A DNA stretch of 64,000 bases from Pseudomonas cedrina subsp. fulgida (GCA_016937595.1 JAFHKH010000017.1:1-64000), one strand, 5' to 3'; shown: positions 18,372 to 26,038, counted from the stretch's first letter. The notes: a model not told the origin generated them from the sequence alone. A program made the numbers and translations.

Positions 18372-19454
18372 ATGGAGCTCAGGTCACGCTTGGTTTTTTT
18401 AGATACCAATATATATGAAGGCAAAAACTTCCATTTTCTGACCCATAGTCTTGGCGGGTTGAAAGACCTGATAGACGATGGCGAAGTCCGCTTGTTAATT
18501 ACAGATGTAACAAAGGATGAGGTTTTATCGCATATAAAGAAGAAGTCTTTAGCTGCTGTTTCCGAGCTCAAAGCAATCAAGAAGAATGCGATGATTTTGA
18601 GGAATGTTCCAGGCATTCCGGCGCATGGAATATTTTCCAAGGTTTCGGCGGATGAAATATCACGGTTGATTTCCCTGGATTTTGAAAAGTTCCTCGACTC
18701 ACAAAACGTTGAATATGTTTCAATTGATGATGTAAAGCCAAGTTATGTGTTCGAGAGGTATTTTTCTTCACTCGCTCCATTTGCTTTGGGCGAGAAAGAA
18801 AAAGAATTTGCAGATGCTTTTGTGTTGAAGGCTTTAGACGACCTTTCAGCAGGTCGAGGACACTCAGTCCATGTTATATCTAGTGACAAGGACATGCATA
18901 GGTATGCGGAAGAACATCCGCGTTTGATTTGCAGTGACTCGCTTGACGAGTTCATCGATGCCGTCATTAAGAGTGTTTCCATAGAACCATCCGAATTCGC
19001 TACCAAGGCGCTGGAGGTGGTTCGTGGAGATTTCATGAACGTAATCCACGAGTGCATAAAAGCGATCGATACTGATTTCAAAATGGGTGGCTGGGACTCG
19101 GAGTTAGAAGATGTTGATGTATACGATATCGAGCTTGTTAAGGCTAACTTGATTTCGGTCAGCGATGAAGAGTGCACCTATGATTTAGAGTTCACATTTA
19201 CAGCTGATACCATTGAAGTTGAGAAGGACTACGATAGAAGTCCGTTCGATCACGAAGATGGTAATTATCCATTCGTGCTTGAGAATGTATTTGAAAGAAC
19301 GTTTGACGGTGAAGCTAATCTTCAAATTAAAATCTCTTATCAAGATAAATTACTTGATAGTGTAGAGCTATGTGATTACGAGCCACCAGTAACACTGAAA
19401 TTGTCAGCGCCTTATAATGAAGAAATTAAATATCTCGATATAAACGGCGAATGA
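18372..19454 (+). CDS. PIN-domain protein (DUF4935-like), putative RNase
   Basis: 360 residues from the ATG at 18372 (GAGAGG upstream). PIN-type acidic motifs appear in order: LVFLDTNIYEG near 8-18, ITDVTKDEVL, KEFADAFVLKAL and VISSDKDMHRYA around residue 170. These give the four-acid metal centre of a PIN nuclease. The C-terminal 170 residues are beta-rich and unrecognised. The gene is much lower in GC than its surroundings. Stand-alone PIN proteins with an extra domain can be toxin or abortive-infection effectors; no antitoxin is visible next to it. Confidence 0.7.
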   Translation: MELRSRLVFLDTNIYEGKNFHFLTHSLGGLKDLIDDGEVRLLITDVTKDEVLSHIKKKSLAAVSELKAIKKNAMILRNVPGIPAHGIFSKVSADEISRLISLDFEKFLDSQNVEYVSIDDVKPSYVFERYFSSLAPFALGEKEKEFADAFVLKALDDLSAGRGHSVHVISSDKDMHRYAEEHPRLICSDSLDEFIDAVIKSVSIEPSEFATKALEVVRGDFMNVIHECIKAIDTDFKMGGWDSELEDVDVYDIELVKANLISVSDEECTYDLEFTFTADTIEVEKDYDRSPFDHEDGNYPFVLENVFERTFDGEANLQIKISYQDKLLDSVELCDYEPPVTLKLSAPYNEEIKYLDINGE

Positions 19455-19588
19455 GGTCTCAATTGATCGCTGGTCTGGTTCGGTGGCGCGACCTGGCGGG
19501 GCTATCATCCGCCGTGCCGGCTAGCGTAATTCGTTGATATGGGGTATCACGGGCGACCGGCATGGAGCCGGATCAAGGAGAGAAGCAG

Positions 19589-19780
19589 ATGGGTATCGAA
19601 GAAATGCAGCACGACGAATTCAAGCCAACCTGCCCAAAGTGCGGGGGCATCGAATTCGCAGCCGTTTATAACCGCTATGTAGCCCGAACCTCCCAACCGA
19701 TTAGCATGATTATCTGCGCTGATTTGAAATGTCAGGCCGTTGCAGGTGTATTGCCTACTGCTGAAGTTTTTCCAGAGTAA
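19589..19780 (+). CDS. Small zinc-ribbon protein, 63 aa
   Basis: Start chosen at 19589, preceded by AAGGAGAGAAGCAG. CPKC (residues 15-18) and a later ADLKC give a probable zinc ribbon. It ends exactly where the convergent minus-strand operon ends (19781). Function unknown. Confidence 0.6.
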   Translation: MGIEEMQHDEFKPTCPKCGGIEFAAVYNRYVARTSQPISMIICADLKCQAVAGVLPTAEVFPE

Positions 19781-20341
19781 CTACGCCGCTTTGCGCTGGC
19801 CCAGGACAGTCTGGCGCGCAGCTTCAAACTCGCTGCCGAGGATCTCGGCGGCGCCCTCGATGCTTGCGTTTCCATCCTCAAGCCGTAGGCCGAGGTTCAG
19901 GTAAACGACCCCATCCAACTCGAAGAACACTCCGCCGCACATCCACAGGGCGCCCGGGTGCAAGCCAATTGCCTCCCAGGCTTCATCCATGTCGATGCTG
20001 GCCGGGCAGTGGTCCTTCCATAATGCCGAGAGGCGCTCATGCTCGGCGACCTTAGCGGCGCGCGCTTCCTTTGGAGTTCCTTTCGCGGGCTTGGCGCTGG
20101 AGCGTAGGGCGCGGTAGCCGTACTGATCGGGGCGGCACCAGTGCACGTCCAGCTCTCGGCTATCACTGAGCTTCACGCCGCCGACATAGCTTCGATTGCC
20201 TGAGCGCATAGGCGAGGCTGCACCACCAAACACCTGGCCAAGCTTGGCGCGCTGGGCGTCCCACTCTTTACGCTTGGCATCCCACGCGATTACCGCGGCA
20301 ACCACGGCCGGTGCGGTGGTCTTGTACATGTAGTTGCTCAT
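19781..20341 (-). CDS. Hypothetical phage protein, 186 aa
   Basis: Starts MSNYMYKTTAPAVVAAVIAWDAKRKEW. Helical N-terminus, a mid basic segment (SSAKPAKGTPKEARAAK) and a C-terminal hydrophobic LHPGALWMCGGVFFELDG. No known family. Part of the leftward early operon. Confidence 0.65.
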   Translation of the reverse strand: MSNYMYKTTAPAVVAAVIAWDAKRKEWDAQRAKLGQVFGGAASPMRSGNRSYVGGVKLSDSRELDVHWCRPDQYGYRALRSSAKPAKGTPKEARAAKVAEHERLSALWKDHCPASIDMDEAWEAIGLHPGALWMCGGVFFELDGVVYLNLGLRLEDGNASIEGAAEILGSEFEAARQTVLGQRKAA

Positions 20342-20398
20342 GGATTATCTCCAGTCAGGCGCCGCCCTCCGGTTACCGGATGCAGCGAGTAGGGTGGG

Positions 20399-20725
20399 TT
20401 ATGCTGGTTCGATGATCTCGTCGCCCGGGTCTTTCTGGATGGCGAGCAAGCTTTTATTGCGAAATTCCCGCGCCACAATTTCCGTAGGTTCGAAAACGTG
20501 GCGCGGCGGATTCAGTAGCGGCTGGCACTTCGCCGAGCCCAGGGCGTGCAGGTGATGAATCATCAACGTCATCGCCTCGCCCTGCTCAGTAATGCCTGAC
20601 CACTCCATCAGGTCGGCCAGCGCTTGTCTGGTGCCGGGGCGAACCCTGAGCCTCAATTCCTCTTCGGCAAGTGCCACGCGCTTCCTGGAAGTTTTGGCCG
20701 ATCGTTCCTGCACAGTCTTGGCCAT
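20399..20725 (-). CDS. Small basic protein, possible ribbon-helix-helix DNA binder
   Basis: 108 residues. The basic N-terminus is followed by a beta-like EELRLRVRPGTRQALADLMEWSG, resembling the strand-helix start of ribbon-helix-helix repressors, then helices. This is a low-certainty reading. Its coding sequence contains one of three copies of a dyad repeat (20468-20506) described in the findings. Confidence 0.55.
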   Translation of the reverse strand: MAKTVQERSAKTSRKRVALAEEELRLRVRPGTRQALADLMEWSGITEQGEAMTLMIHHLHALGSAKCQPLLNPPRHVFEPTEIVAREFRNKSLLAIQKDPGDEIIEPA

Positions 20726-20794
20726 GGCCTACCTCTTCTATTTCGCTGGCCGGCAGTGCGAGCCAGGTTTGACGTTTGCGTTGCTGGGTGCGGG

Positions 20795-21265
20795 CTATGC
20801 GGCGCATGAATCGACCTTCACCTGGCGCCAGGCGCCGACGGCTTCGAAGATCCGTGCGGCGTGCGCCTCATCCAGCGATATCGCTTCCGGAATGGCGATC
20901 CAGCCAGAAGCCATCATCTGGCTTTGATTGGCCTCGTCGCGCAGCTTCTTGTAGCAATGCTCGATCACGTCTTCCAGGTGGTCGGAGAGGTAGACGCCAT
21001 CGGGCGCAACCTCCACTGACTTGCTGTACCGGTCACCGCGGGCGTCGATGCAGAGGGCGCTGAGGTAGATCGTCCAGCGGTGGGGGATGCCGCAAACGGC
21101 CTGGCCAATTTTCCCTGGAGCGATGTTCTTGAGTGACTTGTAATTGATCATGCCCTGGCGGCCGCTGGGATCGATGTTGACCACCGCGACATGGTTGGAG
21201 GCCAGCAGCGATCGGCAGGACCGGGCGATGCGTGCTTGCAGGTTATGAGGCTTTCGCTTTTTCAT
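20795..21265 (-). CDS. Hypothetical phage protein, 156 aa
   Basis: Starts MKKRKPHNLQARIARSCRSLLASNHVAVVNIDPSGRQG. Overlaps the end of the upstream gene (ATGA at 21262-21265). Proteins of this kind with a DPSGRQGMINYK segment are found in Pseudomonas prophage early operons; no function is known to me. Confidence 0.65.
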   Translation of the reverse strand: MKKRKPHNLQARIARSCRSLLASNHVAVVNIDPSGRQGMINYKSLKNIAPGKIGQAVCGIPHRWTIYLSALCIDARGDRYSKSVEVAPDGVYLSDHLEDVIEHCYKKLRDEANQSQMMASGWIAIPEAISLDEAHAARIFEAVGAWRQVKVDSCAA

Positions 21266-21503
21266 AGTGCCTCCGCGAGTTTGCGCAGCGCCTTACGCTC
21301 AGCCCGTGTGATTGGCGGCTTGCGTCGCTTGAGGATGGTGTCGGGGTCGATCTTGGTGGAGCGCTTCGGCGGTGGCGGGTTGATCGCCGGGCTTTCGCCC
21401 AGGTAGATCGTTCCGCGGCCGCCAGGAACTGCGCCGTGCGCTCCGATATTGAGTCGGCATGCTGACGCTGCTGCTCAACCAGGTTGAGGTGGTTGCTGAT
21501 CAT
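21262..21503 (-). pseudogene. Small phage protein, apparent frameshift
   Basis: The start at 21503 gives MISNHLNLVEQQRQHADSIS...FLAA. Near 21417 the frame is lost, and a conserved-looking tail (GTIYLGESPAINPPPPKRSTKID..., ending LRKLAEAL) continues in another frame to a TGA overlapping the next ATG. Adding one C to a CC run rejoins them into about 80 residues. Both the coupled stop/start and the tail composition support this reading over the arginine/serine-rich frame as given. Confidence 0.65.
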
Positions 21504-21510
21504 GGCTGCC

Positions 21511-22074
21511 TCACTTAATTCTGATTGAACTGTCGCCGCGTTCCAGGTGCGCCCATTTCGGCTCTTCGAGCAGCTCGTGTTCGGCATCTTCGCCGGCGGC
21601 CATACGCTTGCGCACCGCCTCGTTGTGATCGCGGATTTCCTTAAGTTTGGCGGCAATTGCTTTTTTGTCCGGGGCAATGCTCGATTTCACAGTGGTCAAC
21701 TCGTCCGGAACCGCGTCTTCGTTGTCCACGATCACCCGTTCACTTCCCATCGCCAGGGTGATGGTGAAGAGCGGACGCTTGATTGACTTGATGTTGGCGG
21801 CTTCCATGTTGCGGCGCAGGTAGTCGCTGATCTGCGACACGCTGTTGGACTTGATCCGCTTGAGTTCGGCCAAGCGCTCGATTTCGTTTTCGATGGCTGT
21901 CACGTCACTTTCGATATTGCGGCGCAACATGACGATGCTGTCAGCCTTGATGTTGAAGTCGCCTTGAACCTCGTCCATGGCATGCTGCAAAGCCTCTTTC
22001 AGGCCTTCATCATCGGTGTCGGCCATGGCCTGGAGTTCGGCAAGCTTGCCGGTGAGTGCGTAGAGCTGGGTCAT
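21511..22074 (-). CDS. Siphovirus Gp157 family protein
   Basis: 187 residues, long helical with an N-terminal TQLYALTGKLAELQAM. The middle EIERLAELKRIKSNSVSQISDYLRRNM and SIKRPLFTITLAMGSERVIVDNEDAVPDEL are typical of Sipho_Gp157. Gp157 was linked to phage resistance in Streptococcus thermophilus phages and usually sits next to recombination genes, as here. It overlaps the annealing-protein gene by 4 nt. Confidence 0.85.
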   Translation of the reverse strand: MTQLYALTGKLAELQAMADTDDEGLKEALQHAMDEVQGDFNIKADSIVMLRRNIESDVTAIENEIERLAELKRIKSNSVSQISDYLRRNMEAANIKSIKRPLFTITLAMGSERVIVDNEDAVPDELTTVKSSIAPDKKAIAAKLKEIRDHNEAVRKRMAAGEDAEHELLEEPKWAHLERGDSSIRIK

Positions 22075-22808
22075 GCTGCTGCCTCCGCGCCTTTCTCAAG
22101 GCTGGCTTTGCGCTCTTCGAATGCGCGAGTGATACGAGCGATGTGTGCGGGCTCATTTCGGCGGGTGGCCTCGCGAATGTACTTCACGTTGAGCGTCTTC
22201 AGCTCGTACGTCGTCACTGCCTTGCTTATGGTTTCAACGGCCGATGCAAGCCAGTCAATGCGCTCCTGTTTCTGTCGCAGAATTTCTGCGTCCTTGTCGT
22301 CGGCGTTGGCAAGAGCCTCTTCTTCTTTGAGCTGGTTGACGTACTCATCGTCATCGAACAAGCCCAGGAAGACGTCAGCGCTGAAGCCGAGCATCGACAG
22401 CGACTTCTTGATTGCGTCGGTGAGCGACTTTTTTGGCGCCTCTCCGTCAGTGGTGGTGCCGTACTTCGATTTGTAGAGGTAGCGCGTGCAGCCGTACTGC
22501 TCGATCTCGCCGCGTTTGCCTTCCAGGTCGAACCAAAACTTGATCTTGATCGTGTGGTTTAGCTCGACACCCAGAACGACGCGCTTGTCGCCTTCGCCCA
22601 TGACCATTTCCGATCCTTTATCGAAGCGCTCTTCCACAACCGTCCAGCCAAACCCAATACCGACGGGCCCGAATACCTCAGTGGCCTTCATGATCATCGC
22701 CGTGCCGTTCAGGCTGGTGATCTTCTGCCCACCGACTTCGGCTTTTTTCGTGTAGCGGGTATCGGTCTTTTCGACGCGCTCCCAAATCTGCATGTTCTTG
22801 TCAGACAT
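22071..22808 (-). CDS. Putative single-strand annealing protein (Rad52-like)
   Basis: 245 residues from the ATG at 22808 (MSDKNMQIWERVEKTD). The segment SLNGTAMIMKATEVFGPVGIGFGWTV, the following strands ending in acidic turns (EGDKRVVLG), and SLTDAIKKSLSMLGFSADVFLG match the layout of Rad52/Sak-type phage annealing proteins. These pair complementary single strands during phage recombination. Co-location with Gp157 fits a recombination module. The C-terminal 80 residues are charged and helical. No exonuclease gene is visible nearby. Confidence 0.6.
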   Translation of the reverse strand: MSDKNMQIWERVEKTDTRYTKKAEVGGQKITSLNGTAMIMKATEVFGPVGIGFGWTVVEERFDKGSEMVMGEGDKRVVLGVELNHTIKIKFWFDLEGKRGEIEQYGCTRYLYKSKYGTTTDGEAPKKSLTDAIKKSLSMLGFSADVFLGLFDDDEYVNQLKEEEALANADDKDAEILRQKQERIDWLASAVETISKAVTTYELKTLNVKYIREATRRNEPAHIARITRAFEERKASLEKGAEAAA

Positions 22809-22851
22809 GATTGCTCTCCGCGCCACCGGAGAGGGGCGCTGTGAAGGGGGG

Positions 22852-23199
22852 TTATTGGGAGTCGCCGATGATTGCTGCAAGGCCTTGACGTGCGCCGTCA
22901 GGCTTTTGCGGCCAGTAGTCGTAGGCGAATGCCGACAGGCTCATGTGAACGTTGTTGGCGCGCTCACGGCCAGGCTGGCGCAGCTCCTCTTTGAGGTGGC
23001 ACCACTGCAACTCGCCGTATTGGTAGGCATTGCGGTTAGTCTTGAAGTCCTCTTCGATCAGCGCGCCGAGCGCGTCAAGGAAGTCAGCCTGCCCATCCGA
23101 TCCGAGCGACCAGAATGCCTTTGCCAGAATCTCAGGGGTGAGCTGAACCTTGAAGCCTTCCTCTACGGTAACTTCGACTGCTTCGTTTTGAATGGGCAT
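22852..23199 (-). CDS. Hypothetical phage protein, 115 aa
   Basis: Starts MPIQNEAVEVTVEEGF, with a Shine-Dalgarno (AAGGA) upstream. Contains AFWSLGSDGQADFLDALGALIEED and a C-terminal Trp/Tyr-rich helix. Small soluble protein of unknown function common in siphovirus early operons. Confidence 0.65.
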   Translation of the reverse strand: MPIQNEAVEVTVEEGFKVQLTPEILAKAFWSLGSDGQADFLDALGALIEEDFKTNRNAYQYGELQWCHLKEELRQPGRERANNVHMSLSAFAYDYWPQKPDGARQGLAAIIGDSQ

Positions 23200-23242
23200 G
23201 GGGATTCCTTGCCGCGATGCTCGCAGCGATTGAAGGTGTTGG

Positions 23243-23359
23243 TTATTGAGTGATTCGATCAGCGAGGGCGCTGAGCAACATCAGGAAGGTGCAGACGGAG
23301 AGGGCAGAGAAGGAGCCGCGTCAGATGAGCAGGCGTCGGGTGCGCTGATGGGTGGTCAT
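23243..23359 (-). pseudogene. Possible small membrane protein interrupted by an in-frame TGA
   Basis: From the ATG at 23359 (overlapping the TGA of the gene at 23356) the frame reads MTTHQRTRRLLI, stop, then SFSALSVCTFLMLLSALADRITQ in the same frame. A one-base substitution of the stop would give a 38-residue single-helix membrane protein. The reading is speculative. Confidence 0.25.
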
Positions 23360-23532
23360 GGCTTGCACTCCACGCTGAGCAATCGCTCGCCGAGCTTGAT
23401 GCGCGCCGCCACCTTATCCCGGTCGGTTCCGGTAATTTCCGCAATTTCGCCAAGCGTGCACCCTTGCTGTCGCAGTGCTGCGCATCGCTTGGCGGCTGCC
23501 TGTTGACGCTTCTTCGCGCCTTCACCGCTCAC
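23356..23532 (-). CDS. Small helix-turn-helix-like protein, 58 aa
   Basis: GTG start at 23532, overlapping the upstream stop. The sequence reads MSGEGAKKRQQAAAKRCAALRQQGCTLGEIAEITG..., containing a probable HTH (QGCTLGEIAEITGTDRDKV). It is a candidate small DNA-binding regulator of the early operon. Found by reading the minus strand directly. Confidence 0.55.
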   Translation of the reverse strand: MSGEGAKKRQQAAAKRCAALRQQGCTLGEIAEITGTDRDKVAARIKLGERLLSVECKP

Positions 23533-23732
23533 GCTTTAACCTCATAAGCGACTGTCCACTCACCGCACATGCAGGCCCGACCACTCCAGGCGTGCACGTT
23601 GGGGATGCCAGCGTCATGTGCCAGCGAAAGCGCGCCCAGCCACTTGGTGTGGGTGAAGGCCAGGATCATGCGGTCGGCGGGCAACTCTTCAATCTGCTCG
23701 TCGATCAGCGATTTCAGGATTGGCGTGGTCAT
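23529..23732 (-). CDS. Hypothetical phage protein, 67 aa
   Basis: Start at 23732 (MTTPILKSLIDEQIEELP). The C-terminus has a CMCGEW motif. It overlaps both neighbours by 4 nt, a translational-coupling pattern shared by this run of small genes. Function unknown. Confidence 0.6.
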   Translation of the reverse strand: MTTPILKSLIDEQIEELPADRMILAFTHTKWLGALSLAHDAGIPNVHAWSGRACMCGEWTVAYEVKA

Positions 23733-23944
23733 GCGGCGGCCCTCTTGAGCTGCTCGTTGCGCTCGACGAACTTGGCGTCCAGCGCATCGCGGTAGCGGTT
23801 GGCGGTACGGGAGTCGATCAGATCGGCGAACTCGGCCATTTCGATCATGCCCATCACGAAGGTGCGGTCCGGTACCGGGGTGCACGACTTCTTCATCTTG
23901 GCGATTTCCAGGCCCAGGCGGGCGAGGGCGGTAGGGGTGTTCAT
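23729..23944 (-). CDS. Hypothetical phage protein, 71 aa
   Basis: Small helical protein (MNTPTALARLGLEIAKMKKS...). Overlaps its neighbours by 4 nt on both sides. Contains FADLIDSRTANRYRDALDAKF; no known family. Confidence 0.6.
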   Translation of the reverse strand: MNTPTALARLGLEIAKMKKSCTPVPDRTFVMGMIEMAEFADLIDSRTANRYRDALDAKFVERNEQLKRAAA

Positions 23945-24369
23945 AGTTCGTCGTCCTCGGCCTGGGCGGCCAGTGCATCGTCAGCGAGGGGCCGAAGTAG
24001 GGCCTCTGCAATTTCACCAAGCTTGCCGAAGGGGTGGTCGCTGGGACCGAGCAGCTCGCCAGTCGACTCTTTGTCAGCCCGGCCGCAGTTGTTGGCGATC
24101 AGCAGCCAGCCGAGCGCCGGCGTGCCAACCTCACAGCTCGCCTGCCGGTTGTTTGCCAGTTCATCCGCCGCCAGTGCCAGTTGAGCGAGCGTGACGACCT
24201 GAGGCCTACGCAGGCGCCGCTGCACCTTCACGTCTTGACCGAACCGCACCAACTGCTCCGTGGCGTTGTACAGCCACTCCCTACGGGCAATCTCCACCGC
24301 CGACTCGCTCACTGGAGGCGGCAACTGAGCGTCGTAACGCTCCTGGCATATCTTCAATGCTGCGTTCAT
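23941..24369 (-). CDS. Hypothetical phage protein, 142 aa
   Basis: The start at 24369 is supported by GGAGG eight nt upstream; the frame is open to 24414. A helical protein with an acidic C-terminus (ALAAQAEDDEL). The central GWLLIANNCGRADKESTGE segment is characteristic but I cannot name it. Confidence 0.6.
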   Translation of the reverse strand: MNAALKICQERYDAQLPPPVSESAVEIARREWLYNATEQLVRFGQDVKVQRRLRRPQVVTLAQLALAADELANNRQASCEVGTPALGWLLIANNCGRADKESTGELLGPSDHPFGKLGEIAEALLRPLADDALAAQAEDDEL

Positions 24370-24539
24370 GGTCGCCTCCAAAGTGGCGGGTTGTTCACCT
24401 GTATTCGTCAACACTCATGCCTCCCGCTGGTTGCCGATGGGCGCGGGGGAGGATTGCTGACGGGTAGAGGCGCAATAAGGAAAGCCCGGTTGGACGTCCG
24501 GGCTTTCGGATGCAGTGGTTTTAGTTTTGGGCGGGACCA

Positions 24540-24683
24540 TCAGCGCCAGAACGCCGAGAGCCCCTGTCGAGAACGCCAGCGCTCACGATGGAAGCGCAAG
24601 TGACCGGTTGGCAGGCCGTCATCAGATGGCGGTTCTGGCCGCGCATGGCTGAGCGCTGCGCCGATCAGGAACAGTAGGAGCAT
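24540..24683 (-). CDS. Small hypothetical protein, 47 aa
   Basis: Start at 24683 with GGAG upstream. Short hydrophobic N-terminus (MLLLFLIGAALSHA) followed by an Arg-rich tail; may be a small secreted or membrane peptide. Weak support beyond the Shine-Dalgarno. Confidence 0.4.
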   Translation of the reverse strand: MLLLFLIGAALSHARPEPPSDDGLPTGHLRFHRERWRSRQGLSAFWR

Positions 24684-24817
24684 GGTGATCTCCGGTTGGG
24701 TGGGTGATGCAGATGCCCGGTGCTGATCTCCGGGTTGCGGTTTACTTAGGAGTTGCGGGGTTTTTGGACCCATTCCTCGCCATGCTCACTGGCACAATTA
24801 CCAGCCACGCTGTCCAT

Positions 24818-24988
24818 TCATTGCCCGTCAGCCTGGGCATTCATCTGCGTGTTGCGGTGATGCAGGTGGGCGGTTATAGGCCGCAGTTTCGTCCGCATCG
24901 GGTAAGCCTCTGATCGCTTTCTCTTGTCGCCCGGTTGCGGCTTCCGGTTGCCACACCGGTTATATTTGCTCGGGCATACAGAGGACAT
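24818..24988 (-). CDS. Small basic hypothetical protein, 56 aa
   Basis: The open frame from the ATG at 24988 reads MSSVCPSKYNRCGNRKPQPG..., rich in Lys/Arg with two Cys. An alternative start at 24898 would make 26 residues. That alternative start and its Shine-Dalgarno lie inside the left arm of an 18-bp inverted repeat, so start use may be controlled by RNA folding. Confidence 0.35.
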   Translation of the reverse strand: MSSVCPSKYNRCGNRKPQPGDKRKRSEAYPMRTKLRPITAHLHHRNTQMNAQADGQ

Positions 24989-25010
24989 TGCGCAGAGGCT
25001 TACCCGATGC
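24895..25010. repeat. 18-bp perfect inverted repeat, 80-nt spacer
   Basis: GCATCGGGTAAGCCTCTG at 24895-24912 is exactly complementary to 24993-25010. In the leftward transcript the second arm contains an AGAGG and an ATG, so pairing would hide a ribosome binding site. The spacer encodes the N-terminus of the 56-residue open frame. Confidence 0.7.
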
Positions 25011-25049
25011 GCTCTCATAGAGAGGATCGGGCAGTTAACGACATTGCTG

Positions 25050-25241
25050 TCAGCTGATTGGCTCGAGAGGTGATTCAACAATTTCAGTGCCAGCGCTGGA
25101 AACTTTCAGCTGGCTACCATCTGGATAGGTGTAAAGATCGCAGCCTTCGTCCTTCAGGCGCTCTACGCTATCAACCTGATCCCAGAGCACATCGAAGTCT
25201 TGGGAGCTGGCGACGCTTTGAGCCATCGTTTGATGTGTCAT
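25050..25241 (-). CDS. Hypothetical phage protein, 63 aa
   Basis: Start at 25241 (MTHQTMAQSVASSQDF) with GAGGG upstream. Acidic, small, beta-rich C-terminus (DLYTYPDGSQLKVSSAGTE). Translated directly behind the conserved hairpin leader at 25252-25299. Confidence 0.6.
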   Translation of the reverse strand: MTHQTMAQSVASSQDFDVLWDQVDSVERLKDEGCDLYTYPDGSQLKVSSAGTEIVESPLEPIS

Positions 25242-25251
25242 TGTCTTGCCC

Positions 25252-25299
25252 TCGGTTGTTTTCCCAATGCCCACCGCTCTCGATGGGCATCAGTGAAAA
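25252..25299 (-). promoter_or_regulatory. Hairpin leader, copy 1, before the 63-aa gene
   Basis: On the minus strand, TTTTCACTG is followed by a hairpin (ATGCCCA / TGGGCAT, 10-nt loop) and then TGGGAAAACAACCGA, directly before the Shine-Dalgarno. Flanks are identical to copy 2 (25571-25625), while the stem sequence differs but still pairs. This covariation indicates a selected RNA structure. Confidence 0.6.
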
Positions 25300-25305
25300 G
25301 GTCTG

Positions 25306-25560
25306 TCATGCTGCGAAGAGGTCTTTCTGGTGTGGCTGAGGCGTGCAGCGCTGGAGCCCGGCGTGTATGGCTGATTCCAGCAGTTCGGCGTCCTGCTCAA
25401 GCTCAGGGAAGGCCCCGGCTAATTCGCTCACTGCACCGCGAATTGCTGTCGCTTCCCGCTGCAGTGTTGGGATCACGATGCTGATCATATTGCCGATCGT
25501 GCGCAGATCCAGGCTGCACTCCCGGCAAAGCTGGATGTAGTCGAGCATGTACTTCGGCAT
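25306..25560 (-). CDS. Hypothetical phage protein, 84 aa
   Basis: Starts MPKYMLDYIQLCRECSLDL with GAAGGAAGTG upstream. Helical. It is the first gene of the leftward operon after PL and its leader. No recognised family; it occupies the position of lambda N, but I see no arginine-rich N-terminal motif. Confidence 0.6.
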   Translation of the reverse strand: MPKYMLDYIQLCRECSLDLRTIGNMISIVIPTLQREATAIRGAVSELAGAFPELEQDAELLESAIHAGLQRCTPQPHQKDLFAA

Positions 25561-25570
25561 TTCACTTCCT

Positions 25571-25625
25571 TCGGTTGTTTTCCCAATGCACCCGACCGAA
25601 CTGCAGCTGGGTGCATCAGTGAAAA
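25571..25625 (-). promoter_or_regulatory. Hairpin leader, copy 2, before the 84-aa gene
   Basis: Same flanks as copy 1, with stem ATGCACCC / GGGTGCAT and a 15-nt loop. It ends 11 nt before the start codon at 25560, with the Shine-Dalgarno in between. Confidence 0.6.
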
Positions 25626-25795
25626 ATTCCGTTCTCCACCACGCGCATCGCCCGATTCATATCTCTGGCCGGCGTCACACATTTCGTGGACGGTGTTCTT
25701 CGCCGACCGGCTTGCGTGGTTTCGCATACTCACATCTGGTGAGCACGGCCAGTTCCAGAGCTGGCGTGGCATCGACTATTTTTTGCTCGCACTTA

Positions 25796-25848
25796 CCAGG
25801 GCATTCCTGGGGTAGTCGATGGCGAGGAGCCTGAGTTGTTAAAGAGCG
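25796..25848 (-). promoter_or_regulatory. Possible nutL-like antitermination site (boxA and hairpin)
   Basis: On the minus strand, CGCTCTTTAACA (25837-25848) matches the boxA consensus. It begins about 30 nt after the expected PL start. It is followed after 26 nt by a hairpin, CCAGG-AATGC-CCTGG (25796-25810), with a 5-nt loop like a boxB. The spacing is longer than in lambda. No N-like protein was recognised, so boxA may work with host Nus factors only. Confidence 0.5.
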
Positions 25849-25882
25849 GTTCGCAGTGGCTATGTGTCGCTGTGATGGAGTT

Positions 25883-25911
25883 AATTTAGCCTCAAGCTAA
25901 AATATCGTCAA
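25883..25911 (-). promoter_or_regulatory. PL promoter of the leftward early operon
   Basis: On the minus strand, -35 TTGACG (25906-25911) and -10 TAAATT (25883-25888) are exactly 17 nt apart. Operators with the same consensus as at the repressor gene overlap both boxes, so repressor binding would block it. Confidence 0.8.
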
Positions 25912-25945
25912 TAGCTCCAAGCTAAATATTTAGCGATGGGCGAAA
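25885..25945. promoter_or_regulatory. Left operators OL1-OL3
   Basis: Three sites of the form TTTAGC-N5-GCTAAA: 25885-25901 (perfect), 25910-25926 (AATAGC half-site) and 25929-25945 (right half GCGAAA). They match the sites at 30029-30094 next to the repressor gene, about 4 kb away. Confidence 0.8.
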
Positions 25946-26038
25946 TTATCGCGATCCGTCAGGTCTCGTCGAGCCGATGTCTGAGGTCCATAAACGCTTT
26001 ACGCGTCAGTTAGCAGTGAGCTATGATTTTTCCATTAA

